Below, in pieces: positions 46,012 through 59,011 of a DNA stretch of 64,000 nucleotides; the stretch's first letter is position 1, and each line of letters opens with the position of its first letter. Source of the DNA: Symbiodinium kawagutii (taxonomy: Eukaryota; Sar; Dinophyceae; Suessiales; Symbiodiniaceae). A model generated the notes under the pieces. It ran no database searches. It saw nothing but the letters and a program-made list of their open reading frames with translations, and had not been told where the DNA came from. The stretch covers positions 16,084-80,083 of the forward strand of contig VSDK01011273.1 of assembly GCA_009767595.1 (NCBI GenBank), read 5' to 3'. The translations under genes were made by a program, and so were the position numbers.

Positions 46012-48048
46012 GTACTGGTTGCTGCTAGCATAGTGATTAGTGACCGGCGGTCGGAAATCATTCGAAGGTGGAGTTCCCGGGATTGCCGGCTCAGCTCGGC
46101 ATGATGTTGCAACACTCAAAGGCTACTGGACGATGTATGTATACACAAACTTTATGACTCCTGAACCTCGGGACAAGCATGAAATCAGTTCCTAGATTTT
46201 GGTAGTTGTTATAATTAGGTTAAACCCAAAGGAGCTGCGGTTCATTGCAGACAGTGAGGTTCCGTGGCAAGGGCATCCACGCGTTGGCCACTCAGCGGAC
46301 ATGGCCACAGATGGATGGCAGCTAAACTGAGAACACTGGCTATGCTTCATAATCTATGCACACTGCCTGCATGCGAATACATATGTGTACACAGGTGTGT
46401 TTAGGTCAAGCTTGCCGCATCAAATAAGCTCCAAATGTGGTCATATTTGGTCAGAATCATTGCAACCAAGAATTTCTCCATCTTGATCTCTTTTGGGTGT
46501 CCAACATTCTGATCCATTTCCATAAAGGTGAGATGCGGTATCAGATGCGGTTTATATATCTAAATTGGTAGTTAAAGAGCTGCGAGTTCAAACGAAGAGA
46601 GACCAAGACTTTGGTTGAGTCGGCAGGCGCTGGATACTGAAATAGGTCAGTTGGCTTGAAAAATGTTATTTTTCAGATTTGCAAACAAATCAAACAACCA
46701 GGCTACCAGTCATGGCACTCCTTGAAAAACTCCATCCGTCTCGCACCATGACTGGTCACATCGGTCTCGAGCTTCTTGACAAGGAGGCCGCCACGAAATG
46801 TTGTGACCAACACAACCCCTGGCGTGTTGCACTTCAATGGCCCTTCTCACGAGGACTGATGATTAGTCATCAGTACGTGGCCCTGGTATTTACTGTTACA
46901 TGTACGCATAGGGATACATGTGATACAGACCGTACAACATACATGAATATGCGTCTATTAACAAGTTCATACATGTATGTTTGTACTCATTTGGCTTGGA
47001 TGAATAGAACAATGGGGACTACAATGTCGTACATATTGAACATACCTCTATCTATTGACATATGGATGTACGCATGGATTCTTGTAAATATGCATTCATG
47101 CACACATGCGTGTGTTTGAGTGGATCGCGAACCCTGTTTTTTCCAGATCCTTTTTTAGGTCTTTCCAGCAGCTTTCTGCTATATTTTAATGGGAGATGAG
47201 AATTCAGCCAACTTCCCCTATCAACGGTGGGAGTTTGTACTGAAGAATTCTCCAAATGGGATTGAAATTCCCTGTGTTGATGTGTCTGTTCTTCCATCCT
47301 CTTCTGCCATCAGGACGGTAGATGGTCCACCTGCTATCATGCCATCAATCGGCAGCCAGGGTCTTGGTGCAGATACCCAACACATCAGAGCATTGTGTGT
47401 GTGGTTCGTCGGGATAGCATTAAGCCTGCGTGGCTATATATTCTTTCCATACAACCTGGTTTTTTCTCCATGTTGGCGCTGTTTGAGTTGGTTGTGGCAT
47501 AGAAACTGCGACCACTGCTGTGCCACGAAACCAGGTTTCGAAAGATCGACCGCGGCCACGCATTCTTCGACGTTGATCACAACATTTTGGATCGACACTG
47601 AGGGGTGGAGCGCCAGCTGTTGATGACAATTGTTTCGTGGGTCTAAATGGTTGAGTTGTGACGTGGAAATTCTGTTGGGATTGATGCGGAGGTTGGATGT
47701 TATATGTCATTTCAACAAGGAAAAATGTGACTGGATGATGCAACACTATTGGGCAGATGCCATGTCACCATGTGCGGATTTGTGAGATTCCTCGTTGAAG
47801 ATTTTTGATGTTTGATTCCGAAGTGATCAGCAAGTCAGAAGTCTGACTCTTACGTAGCACTTTTCTACAAGGCAACTTGATTCGCTTACAAGCTCTGCCA
47901 GCTCCCTTCTGCTCATGTTGTGCATTGTTCACTGAATTGTGGCTATGGTTAGTTGATCAGTAACCATTAGCCAGCCAATAGTCCTATGGATGCTATTCGT
48001 TAATGAAAGTGGTGGTGAATTATTTGTGGCCCACTGACATTTGCTGAG
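46012..48048. other. No confident gene
   Basis: Two weak plus candidates: 46700-46850 (MALLEKLHPSRTMTGHIGLE...) and 47505-47608 (LRPLLCHETRFRKIDRGHAF...). Neither has convincing borders. TA/CATG-rich sequence fills 46900-47110. Confidence 0.28.
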
Positions 48049-48138
48049 ATTGGAACCGACAACATCTGTGAGTACAGCTTTTTCGACATCAACAGTTTTC
48101 ACGTCCGGATGCTGATGGGGGACGGGTATACACAGCTC
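48049..48138 (+). CDS. Candidate exon, unknown protein
   Basis: Exactly 30 codons between GCTGAG|A and a GT donor (CAGCTC|GTGGCA): IGTDNICEYSFFDINSFHVR then MLMGDGYTQL. Coding-like, and the open frame extends on both sides of the proposed borders. Confidence 0.42.
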
Positions 48139-48199
48139 GTGGCAGTCACAGGGGCTGCTTCATAGAGGTTTGCTTTGGAAAGAACAAGCTCACAACGTC

Positions 48200-51100
48200 A
48201 ATTCTTGCCGCAGAATATTTTGAGTGAAAAAGGAGATTCCAAAACTGAAAGAGTTGAGAGAACAGCCAGCGCCCAGCAAGGCACATCCATTGAACCAATA
48301 CCAACTCGACTTTCTGGAGGAGAGAGCTACCCTCAAGGGTGCCGTGGGATGGTCATCTCCCAAGGGGTGACTTGACCATCGTTGGCTTTCACTTTACTGA
48401 GATGTTTTGCCATGCACCATCGGTGTATCCTCCATGTACCATTCATGTACCATCCACGTTGAGAGAAGGCATTGAAGCAAGACTACTAAGTGACTGTGCA
48501 ATGTCTTTCCTATCAGGGCTCCAACTCATAAGATTGATGGTGTGGGCATACCTTGCTTTTCACATGCAACCAATTGCCACCAGCAAGAAGCGTTTTCTTG
48601 GCTTGAATCAAAAAGATCTTCACCTACCTGAGTTTGTTCTAATTTTCAGGTCTTTGCAGGACGTCATCATTTCTACTCTGTTCTGTTCATTGGTTTGCTT
48701 TCATGAACAGGTACCCTGAGCAGGTATCCTGAGCAGGTGCAGTCTCTGTTCTTACTTGAACCTGTCCAAACATCGGGAACTTTCCAGCGGAGATTCGTCT
48801 TAGACCAGTCTCACACCGAGTACCGTCCGCGAGAGAGGGGATCATTGATCATCGTGGATTCGATGAGTGATCATGCTAACCACTCTACATGGGAATCGTT
48901 GTTGCGGCGCGACTCCATGCACCTCCGGTTCTCCTCGAACACTGGTCGCCTTCCAGACTGTTTGGTACGCCAGGTGATAACTTCATTGCAGTCAAAGTTA
49001 TCCTCAAATTGAGCGATTTCCTACTGGAAATGTCAGGTTGATTCATGGGTTCCTTGTACCAAAGGTTCCATTTCTACCTATGGATTCTGCGTTGGCAGTG
49101 AAGCTTCAAGAAGCGTTGATACCGTGAACCTCGCTTGCAGGATTTCTACAAGATTCCGCTGGACCCAGGTTTGCTGGCCTGGTGGGGGACCCTGGGGGAA
49201 CTTGGGGAATCCTGGAATCTCAGGAACTGGACCGTGTTAGCATCCTTACAATGGTTTGATTACGGCAGCTTGAGACACCAACCGTGCTACTGGCCGTCTT
49301 GGGAGCTGGGCGTGCAAAACAAGGGCTCTGAGCTCCAAGTGGAACTGGGAAGTGTGTACTGTCAGCATCAATGTTCAGCAAGAGCACAATAGTTGAATTC
49401 TCAACAGTAATGGGTACTTGATGTTTGAATTGTCAGCTAACAGTTCAGCATAATAGAGCATAATAGTTCAAATGATACATCAACAGTGGATACTTGAGAG
49501 CATCGCGCGAGGGGAACATCACTTGGGCGCACACCATGTAGCTGGGATCCAATCGTGGCATGTTGCGGCTCCAATCTGGCCAGGAGAGGCAATGCCTCAG
49601 CAGTGGACTTGACGGTGGGAGGCAATGAGGCCGGTGCTGCCAGCTGCTTTTCATGACTATGTGAACCAACCTCATTGATGTCATCATATTATCATCATGA
49701 ATAGTCATATTGTGCTATTCACCAGCGATGCGGCCATTAACGATTGTTACATGGCGCTAGTAACGAACAATTCATGGTTATGCTGACCGAGCAGTAATTT
49801 GTTGATGGAGCGAGAAAGACTTAGAAAGCTTCACCCTCAGCGTTCACCAGGTGTACGGAGTGCAATGGCCCATTTGAAAGAATAGGAAATACTGTAGCTG
49901 TTTCGTAAACAACACGTTATATAACCATCTATCAAAATCTAGATACCCTATCTAACAAACATCAACTTAGATACTGCTTGATAAACAAGTCCTGATTGGT
50001 AAAAGAAATAGGGAATTGCTTTTGAACCAGCACATGATGATGACTGCGCAACAGCAAGAGCAGTAGAAGTAGTGAAATTGGAAGCATATAGCATTCAACA
50101 GGGAACTGTTGGTTGGGCTCAGACTTGACCAAACACTTGTTTCCCATGATATTTCAAGTTTGGCCATTTGGCAGATATGGGACCATACATGATAGGTTCC
50201 CTCAACGACCCCAAAATAGGACAGGTTGGGTACCTATTGTACAAAGCACTTTGGACACGATTTTTTGTGACTTCTGATGCGTTTCATCCGCACTTGCAAG
50301 GCAGACTTGCAACGAAAGTCGCCCTTGCTACACAAGGTCCGTGGCCTGGGCATAGTTGAGCCGAACCCGCCCTGGGTTTCGAAATTCATTTACTTTGCAT
50401 AGATAGAAATACACATGTAAGAAAACAAGTCGTCCCACTAGGGCTAGTTGAGTTGAATCCGAAACTCTCATTTCCACCTCTAGCTGCAGAAGTTGTAGAC
50501 AAAGCAGGTGGTTTTGTCCGGTTTGGAAGTGGAGTCCGGTAGATGCTTGGGACGGCGTTGAGCTACTTGAGCATATGCGGCGTCCAACCCGCAATGGTCC
50601 TTCCAGGCCCTAAGTGAGTAGCTGCCACCGCAGCGCTGCGGGCAGCAAAATCCGTGGGCACTTGAAGGGCCGTGGGTGAAGATGGAAAGCATCTTCAATT
50701 CAGAAATGTCGCTTGTTTCATGAGTTTGACAATGCGTAAACATGTATGAAATTGCTTGACGACCATCTTTAGGTCGCTCGATAGTGGATCACACATGTGC
50801 CAGGGTTGCATCAATCAAAGTGTCTTGTATGAAGCTCCAGGTGCTATCCCATGCTAAGAATGTTGCAGCAATTGTGCTAAGATATGCTTCTGCTTCAAGT
50901 AGTAATCAGCGTTTGGATTGTTACGAACCAGGTTTTTCTATGTTTATTTACTATTGTATACTATTGTTAACCTACTAAATATTACCAGACAAATCCAGGA
51001 TGAGAAATGTACACTTAAAAGATGCTGCAGATACTTGGTGTCATGCGTTGGAGTACTTTTCGGCATGTCATCTGCCCTCTCGCAAAAACCACCGGCAGAT

Positions 51101-51240
51101 TGTAGTTGGCAACCTTCACAACAAGGGTGCTTGCCTCTTTGTGAGCAGGGTATCCTTAATTTCTCAATTATGCAGCCACACCGACTTTCTTTCAAAGCTC
51201 ATATTAGCTGTATGATTCTCCAGACAGAAAATCATTCCGG
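48200..51240. other. Sparse region with unresolved candidates
   Basis: Several intervals (48780-49000, 49500-49640, 50170-50340, 50540-50690) have two or three open frames on opposite strands with similar composition, so no gene call is justified. The remainder is AT-rich noncoding sequence. Confidence 0.3.
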
Positions 51241-51248
51241 AAACCCAA

Positions 51249-51358
51249 CAAGAGGGCTATCAATCAACCAATCAATCAACCAACCAACCAACCAACCAAT
51301 CAATCAACCCACCAACCAGCCAACCAACCACCCAATCAACCAACCAATCAAGCAACCA
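51249..51358 (+). repeat. CAAC/CAAT tetranucleotide tract
   Basis: Mixed CAAC and CAAT units over about 110 bases. It gives a poly-Asn/Gln/Pro frame on one strand and a Trp/Leu/Val frame on the other, neither a gene. Confidence 0.85.
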
Positions 51359-51659
51359 TAGCCCACCTCTAAGCGCTGGCCCAGAACCAATGTCCTGCTG
51401 GTAGATTTTGCCTGCCAGCCTTGGCTCGGTGCGTGGCGAGTCAAGTCCGTGACGCTTGTTGTCCCCGCAGGGCAGAGGGGCGAAGCACATGTGCCACCAC
51501 AAAGTGAAAGAAGAATCAGGCCAACTGCCATGCATCAGAAACAGTTTGTACACCTCAAGTCGTGGGTTGTACTAAAAATCTTCAACCCTAACAATCTTTG
51601 GGTTGTAGCTAGTAGGGGTCGGACTCCTTAAGAAAAAGTGTTGGGCTTTGCATATCTCT

Positions 51660-51890
51660 TCCGCCGCTGCGGAAACAGCTTCTCCGCTGAAGAAGGCGGA
51701 CATGGCGAGTCTGTTGAAGGCCCTGCGTTTTAGCCGCGGTGATGATGAAATCGAGGCAGGGAAGCTGGGGGATGATGGGTGCACCCTGTGGGATGTCCAG
51801 GATGCCCGGATGACACGTCGGCTTGGTGATTTGGGATGGATTAGATGTAGGAAAAGCAAGGAACAGCCACGTTGGCAACTTGGCTTCGCA
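51660..51890 (+). CDS. Candidate coding segment
   Basis: The plus frame reads SSAAAETASPLKKADMASLL, KALRFSRGDDEIEAGKLGDD and DVQDARMTRRLGDLGWI. It is charged and helical with no low-complexity bias, ending at a stop near 51893. A minus frame is also open but less balanced. No family recognised. Confidence 0.42.
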
Positions 51891-52321
51891 TGAGTTTAGT
51901 AGCTTAGTAACTTAGTAGCATAGTTCCTGGTTGGTTTTGTAGAGGCTTCAAATCTACAATCAAAGCTCTGAATATCCTGCTGATGCTTAGCGGTGGCATC
52001 AACAAACAAACATCGGAACCTTGAAATTCCGCTCTGTTGGAAAGCAGCTGCAGCTTTCCTGCAGAGGAACAAAAACACATTCCAAGCCCACTGCACCGGG
52101 AAGAGGCATGGGGGTTATGTATGACCTACACAGGCGATAGGAACGCTGAAACAGACACAGATAGCTTGAATCACAAATAATATCGGATTTTTATGCATAT
52201 ATAATATCTATATTTTACATACTTTTGCATATTAATTTGCTAGAGCAACCTTAGGTACCATATTATGTTGCTTCAGTATCAACTGATATACATGATAATG
52301 TACTGTACCCTTTTAATAAAC

Positions 52322-52400
52322 GCATACATACATACATACATACATACATACATACATACATACATACATACATACATACAGATAGATAGATAGATATACA
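52322..52400 (+). repeat. (ATAC)n then (GATA)n microsatellite
   Basis: About 58 bases of pure ACAT/ATAC units run into GATA units. Several (TA)n runs follow at 52503-52518, 52577-52593 and 52789-52804. Confidence 0.92.
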
Positions 52401-52972
52401 TGTATAAAAGTTATAGATGTTAGCACAATATACATGTCAGATGGATATTTACGCAATTTTAATCAATTTTACACAATCTATTTTTCTATCACTAAACTAC
52501 CATATATATATATATATGTACAAATAGTCAAGCAGTCGTATGTACATATGTTGATACTGTATATAGAAATAGATAGATATATATATATATATAGAGATAT
52601 CATTTGAATTACCCAGTACATTGTGTCAATCAACATAGCGCTCTACAGAAGCAGTCTGACCACGAGAAACGCCGCTCCAGGCGCGACCACATGGATGGTT
52701 GCCACCGATCGGGTCCATCTCCCAGGGGGATCACGTGCCACTGATGGATTTCTGCAGACATCGCGGCACTTAGATCTGTATTTTTTGAGATATATATATA
52801 TATATCATGTACTGAATATATGTGATTATACACATTGATTGATTTATTCATTGATTTGTTTATTCGATTGTATTTGCATTCTATAGTTATTGATTTGGAG
52901 AGATACACGTGTATATAATGAGCATCTACTATTTGCATATCTGTACTCAAATTTCCTATATGCAGGCTCACA

Positions 52973-53280
52973 TCATGTTTGAATCTGCCATTTGGAAAGT
53001 GAAGCGCAGGGGAGGACAATGATATGCGGTTCTTGCTTGGGGACACGTTTCATGAATTCCAACAACGTTTCTGCAGTAAGCTGAATCCGATTCGGATGGG
53101 ATGATCTCAAAGTCCTTGGTGGGCGCCACTGGGCGCAACCGAAACCAGTCATCTCCTCGCTCCAAGGCCCAGTTTCACCGAGTTGCGAAGTAGCAGCAGA
53201 TGCTCCGTCCAGCGGGCCCGTTCCCAGTCTGCGATCCTTGGCTGCTGAGGCACTGAGGTATCACTCCAGTTGATACGTTT
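52973..53280 (-). CDS. Candidate minus-strand coding region, frame uncertain
   Basis: Two minus frames are open across this interval. One reads ...IQLTAETLLEFMKRVPKQEP then HIIVLPCASLSKWQ to a stop near 52977; the other reads DDWFRLRPVAPTKDFEIIPS. Both look coding, so the strand is better supported than the frame. Confidence 0.38.
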
Positions 53281-53731
53281 TTTCATCGATGTCATGGTGC
53301 CACTGCGACTACGAATTTGGGACAACGATGAGTCGGGTTGATAATGGTTAACCATGGTTAACCATTTTCCAAAGATATCTAAACAAGATTGAGATTGAGG
53401 CAAACACTGATGCGAGGTCACCGGGGTGAGTTTTCATTGTCGTCGTAACGCGATGACGGGTCTGAACCATGTCACACAGTAAAGACATGCTCCGCATCGC
53501 GGGAGGATCTTGAGAATCTCAGCAGCCAATTATAGCAAAACATGATAAAACGGTAACATGGCAATCATGCAGCAGCCCAGTTGAGCTGTTTGGGGTACAT
53601 GGCAATTGGTTATTCCTCCATTATAATCCCCTATTATCATCTACTATCCATTACAATCCCCTATGATTCACCACTACGATCCCGTATGAAACCACCGTTG
53701 ATGGGCCATGCGTGGCAATGCATGTCCTGAG

Positions 53732-53840
53732 GACTCGCGTCGATCTCTCGACTCCATCGACCTCCACGCCTTTGTCTTTGCCACCCATCAGCCGCAGCGG
53801 GACACCGCACTCAGGGCCATGGACACCTGCTACCAGGGGA
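53732..53840 (+). CDS. Candidate exon, GC-rich
   Basis: CCTGAG|G acceptor and a GC donor (GGGGA|GCGCTT). The frame has very high GC at third positions: SRRSLDSIDLHAFVFATHQP then QRDTALRAMDTCYQ. Flanked by CCATTACAATCC-type repeats upstream and ATGGTGATG downstream. A minus frame is open too but has weaker third-position bias. Confidence 0.45.
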
Positions 53841-54954
53841 GCGCTTAGTGCCGTGACGAAAGCAGAGAGCTGCATCTATGGTGATGTGTAGTAGTTGTTA
53901 TATTTTTTATTTTATATTGAATATATGATAAAGTTATATATATGTATATATTTATGCTTGTTATATTTGTGATGTTTCTCCCTTCGGACTGAATGAAATA
54001 TAGCGAGATGATATGAGATGCTTCTTCACCTTTCACAATGTCTGCAATGCTGCAGCCGACCTCTTGCGTTTGTTGCTCTTTTCAGACTTCACCTGCCAAG
54101 GTCTTGACCGAGCCGGTTCGGAATCTTCCACCATTAGTCCAAACTCTTGCTACATGAGCATGCAGCTTGGCACTCACATCCCAGTGGGGGAGGCAGAAAA
54201 CCGCCCTGAATGAATGTGGGAGAGGACGAACAACCCAGCACGGGTTTGCCTGGAATAGATCTGTTCTGCAACATTGGTACCTTTGTGTATGTTGTGATAC
54301 CCACATTAATCTGACAAAATGTTGGATAGCTGGAGCCCATGGCCAAAATGCCATGAAAAATCCCCAAATTTGTCCACAATCCACAATCCATGAGATTTAT
54401 CATTTATCATATCTTACACTAGGACATCATCATTAATTAGCCATAATCATCCATGACCAGTTCACCATTTTTTATGCTTCACCATGCGCCAGATGCATTG
54501 TACGTTGTATGATCTTCAGAACATGGGTGGGCTCAACACTTCAGCCGAGGTATCCATCACCCGCACATTGCGGGACGCCAGCGCGTCATTGTGGCACACC
54601 TTTGAACCCCGGGACACCTGCTCAATGCAATTGGAGTCCTCATCAGTGTCTCGCTTGAAAGTTTACTGTATCTTGAGAAACAATCATCGCACTTCCCAAT
54701 GCATATACATCATGGAATCGTTTGGGATGATCTGGGCACCACATAGCCACAGAATACAGATTGGCAAGTACCAAAGCATTACGGACACCACCTGTGCTTC
54801 CAAACAAACTCTTTCCAGCTCTGTGGCAGTCTCAGCTCCATGAACCCATGACCAATTTTGATGTGCCACTGTGAATTATTTTCCTGAGGCGATCCCAAAA
54901 CTGCTGGTTTTTTTGTATTTTCATACTCCCTTCACTGGAACTGTTTAGTAATCA

Positions 54955-55020
54955 TGAACTGAAGCTGACCTGCCCAACTGAGAACGGCGATGTTGAGGTG
55001 TGTGAGGAGTCCAATTATGT
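54955..55020 (+). CDS. Candidate short exon
   Basis: Frame ELKLTCPTENGDVEVCEESN followed by a GT donor (TTAT|GTGGAC). Coding-like, with two Cys, suggesting an extracellular or metal-binding segment. No upstream border was fixed. Confidence 0.35.
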
Positions 55021-55264
55021 GGACGGATGATTTCGCTGACCACTCCCTGCGGACTTTCATGGTTGGTCGCAGCACTTGTGTTGCTCAGCTCACATGGCTG
55101 TAGCCCGCAGCGTCTCAGACTTCGGTCTCCCAATTGTCACGTTTTATACTCTCTCAAAAGATCAAATGTTTATCATCAGGCAAGATATCAGAGAGATCCA
55201 GCAAGTATGATCCAAAAAGAACTTCATTTTTTTCTGGTTTTGGACGGTTATATATTGGTTCATT

Positions 55265-55587
55265 TTCTGGTTTGTGCAAACAACTGCCTGGCTCAACGCC
55301 AAAATTCCTTCACAGGATCGGCCCTTGGCTCGACATCCGTTGGCCGCGTCGTCAACAAATTGAAGGGGTCGAGCAGAAGCCAGAACCAAACTGTAGGATA
55401 CGACATCGAAGACAACTTGGTCCAAAGGGGACGAAGATCCTTTCCCCTGCTGTCTGGACGGTTTGCCCTGGCGCTCTCCCAGTGATTCAGTTGTAGTTTT
55501 GTCTCCCGAGACTGAGGCTCCAGTGGATTGGGAAGTCTTCGTGCTGTATGCTTCGTTACTAAGCTGCATAATCACTTCGGAATCCAA
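55265..55587 (-). CDS. Candidate minus-strand coding region
   Basis: The longest clean minus frame in this part: MQLSNEAYSTKTSQSTGASV, then SSPLDQVVFDVVSYSLVLAS and PLQFVDDAANGCRAKGRS. A plus frame over 55430-55600 is also plausible (CCLDGLPWRSPSDSVVVLSP), so strand is not settled. No family recognised. Confidence 0.38.
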
Positions 55588-56239
55588 GAGACCGGACTGT
55601 TACACAACCCCAACGTTGGGGACACTGCCGCACTTTGTGGAATGCGAATGACCAGGAAGTCATGAAGGCCTGAAGGTCGCTGAGCACGGGATAGCTACAG
55701 AGGACACGACATGAGTCATGGACCATACCTTAATATATAATTAATCAAGTTGTTTGTACCTTGGTAGTTTATACTGTCGTTAACTTGCAAGTGATTAGCG
55801 CGTACATGGTCCGAGGCCAATTGCAAATTGCACTCCAATTGATTTCGAATCAGAGATCGACCGAATCGTTTGCAGCGCACGTGAGTCTGGTCGATTGCAG
55901 ACTGGACAGGCCGCCGCCAGAAGGGTGCGCGTGTTCACGACATGCTCACATTTTTGAATATCAAGGGGTGGCGTGTGATTTGGAATTGCCCAATTCCCCA
56001 TTGTGTTTCTGGAAGTTTCATGGGTTGCTAGTCATCACAAACAGAGGGCAAATCTGAACCTCAGATTCGTCAGATAGCCAAAGGCACTTGTACTGCTACT
56101 GACTGGACTACAGTATGTCACTGCACAGAAGGGCTTTTGTATGCACAGTGACTATCATCATGCGCTTGTGATCATGACCGGTAAGTTGGACAGGTGAACA
56201 TCCCAACAGTTCGACCAGTTTGGTGATTTATGGAGGATA

Positions 56240-56460
56240 ATAACCAACAATTTCATAGGGAAAACAATGGCTAATGATAGGGGAACCAGGGTACGGGGTG
56301 AACAGACCCACTGCCAGATGTTCACGAAGGGTACTTGGTATTGACCACCCACAGCCATCTTTGGTTGAGAATCTTCCTTGGTTGGTAGATCGGCGATGGT
56401 TTCCGATGCGACTGACCCAAGTGCCCAAATGGCGATGATTCCTGGTAAGCTTCTGGGTAC
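56240..56460 (-). CDS. Candidate minus-strand exon with hydrophobic segments
   Basis: After an AG|G acceptor the minus frame reads GIIAIWALGSVASETIADLP, a polar stretch, then TLVPLSLAIVFPMKLLVIIL. Two hydrophobic segments suggest a membrane protein. No family recognised. Confidence 0.4.
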
Positions 56461-56781
56461 TTGGTTGCCAAGACTGCATGTCCATTTTGTTAGTCCAGTC
56501 CAGTCTAACATACCACAGCAATGTTGATCTTCACCTTTCACTTTTGAATGCCCTGTTTTTGTTCGGGCCACCCTCATCCATGTGTCACACATGACTCATA
56601 TGACCTGCCTATTTTGCAGTGGGAGATCCATAAAAGCAATTCCCCATGTTCGATGGTAAGTCTACCATATACAGTTGTGATGGTTTGCTAACAGTTGTGT
56701 ATTTATCATTTATTTCGATGTACAAGTGGATTGTTGTTGGTGTCCCTCCCCACGACATGGATAGTTGATTGTTGATAACCA

Positions 56782-56832
56782 CCATCAACCATCACTAGTA
56801 TCACATAGTATCACCAATCAGATGGTTGATGG
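56782..56832. repeat. Perfect 12-bp inverted repeat
   Basis: CCATCAACCATC at 56782-56793 is exactly complementary to GATGGTTGATGG at 56821-56832, with a 27-base loop. It is a compact example of the ACCAT/ATGGT pairing seen in other tracts of the window. Confidence 0.8.
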
Positions 56833-57070
56833 ACCTTGATCCACCTTGATGGACCTTGATGGCCGCTGATGGATGTCAATGGCAACCAATCAACGGATGT
56901 TGAAGTCAATAAATCAATGGATGTTGGTACTCTATGGTACTAAATTCCCATAAATTCGATAAGTGAACCAACCTACTGATCCTTCCAAGCCTCCCACGCC
57001 TTCCACCATCTGCCACCATCTGCCACCATCTCCACCCCTTCCAAGCCATCCCCCAGCTGTGCTGTGCCAG

Positions 57071-57192
57071 GTGCGTCTGCAGGTGGGTGCCGCCTCCTCC
57101 GCATCGCTGACGAAGCTCCTCACCTTGTCGCACGCCTGGCGCCGAAGACACGGATTGATCCTGCACCTGGCTGCGCATGGGGATGAGGCACC
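57071..57192 (+). CDS. Candidate GC-rich exon
   Basis: TGCCAG|G acceptor, then VRLQVGAASSASLTKLLTLS and HAWRRRHGLILHLAAHGDEA. High GC at third positions. Upstream are CCACCATCTG triplets and ACCATCAACC repeats. Confidence 0.42.
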
Positions 57193-57379
57193 AAGGGGGG
57201 GTGCACCAAGGGTGGGTGCCAAGGGTGGCCTAAGGCGTTTCCCTGCAAGGAATTGACCAACAAAGTTCGAAATGGGATCCCCAAATTTGGGTGCTGAAGA
57301 TTTCTGAACCAAGGATTTGTTTCTGATTTCTGGAGATCAAAAACAAGTGCTGAAGAGGTTCAAGTTGGATCCACTTTTC

Positions 57380-57500
57380 CTGTTGGCGAAAGATGGAAAA
57401 GGTCAGCCTGAAGGGAGCGACTGCCTCGGCAAGGCTGGCGGACTCATCTTGGAAAGCACCAAGGGCACGGGCGAGGCTCATCCATGCACCCATGTGCCTC
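57380..57500 (-). CDS. Candidate minus-strand exon
   Basis: Minus acceptor CACCGAG|G, then HMGAWMSLARALGAFQDESA and SLAEAVAPFRLTFSIFRQQE. Alanine/leucine-rich helical composition and high coding quality. No family recognised. Confidence 0.48.
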
Positions 57501-57734
57501 GGTGAAATCTGTGTATCTCCAAGGTATAGATGTAGGTATTCACTCGGTTCACAGCAAGCTTTCTGATGGCGTTGCAAAATCAAAAGACACGCTACTGGGG
57601 CCATTGCACCCTGGGTGAGAAATGGTTTCTGGTCCATTCATGTTGCTTGTCCATTGTTGCATTGCTTGGTTGCGTGCACCGCCCACATGGCAACACCAAG
57701 GAGAAGTTGCGAAGAATTCTCCACTCTCGGGGTG

Positions 57735-57868
57735 ACGGCGATGGTCGCGGTTTGCGCGGTGTGTCCCTCCTGATGCTCAGCTCATGCAGCTCAAAGCAGC
57801 TTGCTCAGGTGGCTTGTCCAAAGTGTTGCGAAGGAAATCCAAAGAGAAGCTGAGCAGCGAAGAATTCT
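57735..57868 (+). CDS. Candidate terminal exon
   Basis: Plus frame with DAQLMQLKAACSGGLSKVLR followed by RKSKEKLSSEEF and a stop. The basic/acidic end is typical of a real C-terminus. Another plus frame here is longer but Ser/Cys-biased. Confidence 0.4.
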
Positions 57869-58251
57869 GAAAACCCAACTAACTCAACTAGCTCAAGGTT
57901 GGAAGTTAAGCAACATCAACTAGCTTAACCAACCAGCTTCCAACCAGTTTAGCTGGGCTTAACCAACCATCTTCTGAGATAAACTGACTATGATAGTCCC
58001 ATAGATTCCCAGTGTCGCCGCTGATTTTTCCGATGAGTTCCACTGGAGATTGCAAAAGAACCCACAGCTCGGCGGAAGTCTTGGAATGGAAATGTAATAT
58101 ATGTGCGAAGCTTTGCTATACTCATATAGAATATGATTTATATATATATATGATTATATACATATTGAATTATGATAATATGTTCTAGTCTCGATATCTT
58201 GACATCTCTAACATGTTCGCTACATCTCAAAGACTTGGTGCGGCGTAAGCT

Positions 58252-58790
58252 GTGGTGGACGGCCAGGTGTTTATAGATAGTGGCTGCCAGCACGTCATTG
58301 CTACAAGCAGGCGGGCTCGTGAGATGATTTTCGAGTTGCCAGGCTTAGAAATGTCACTGCTCCAAAATGTTCAGACCTGGCGATCAGAACGCGTTCAGTT
58401 TGATGGTGTGCGCTTGGTAAAAGGCTGCTTCAATGTTTCTATTAACTATATGGATAAATTTAGCACTTTGCGCTTTGGTTTGGCGCTATTTAGGAGATGC
58501 CCCCGCAGTTTCTTGAATGAGTCGTCTACTGACTGTCAGCACGCATCAGTGCCGCCCGCAAAGCGCGAGTTGCAGAGGCCTGTGTTGGATGTCACTGCGA
58601 GGGCCTTTACCGAACGTTTCTACGGGGCGCTCTTTGTCGGCAAGTCTCTTGGATGCCGTGTATGCGTTGAATCATGCTGCGGCCGGAGGAGTGTGTTTGG
58701 ATGACCCATGGGCTTTCGAAGGGTCTGGAGCTGGTTGTCGAATCCGCTTCTTCAAACAAGGGCTACGTACATATACAGTATACCATAGTA
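58252..58790 (+). CDS. Candidate coding region with frame change, possible pseudogene
   Basis: A first frame (58252-58640) reads LEMSLLQNVQTWRSERVQFD, then KRELQRPVLDVTARAFTERF. At about 58630 the coding-like signal moves to the next frame: SASLLDAVYALNHAAAGGVC then LDDPWAFEGSGAGCRIRFF. No convincing intron separates them, so either a frameshift or an unusual splice (a GCAAGT donor lies at 58641) is needed. No family recognised. Confidence 0.42.
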
Positions 58791-59011
58791 TACCAAGGCC
58801 ATTTGTATAGAAAAATGGATGATTCTCATTGAGAGTCTGAACAACTCACCATTCGATTGAGTGGACATCATGGCGGCAACTGCAACGTCATAGTGCTTGC
58901 TGGCTCAGTTGAAGATCTCAGCGAATTACTGAAACGCAGAGTTCAGCCATCTCTCCCCAGCAGTTGTTTTTCGCAGAAGGTGTTGGTTTGTGCTAAATGG
59001 CTATGGAAACA

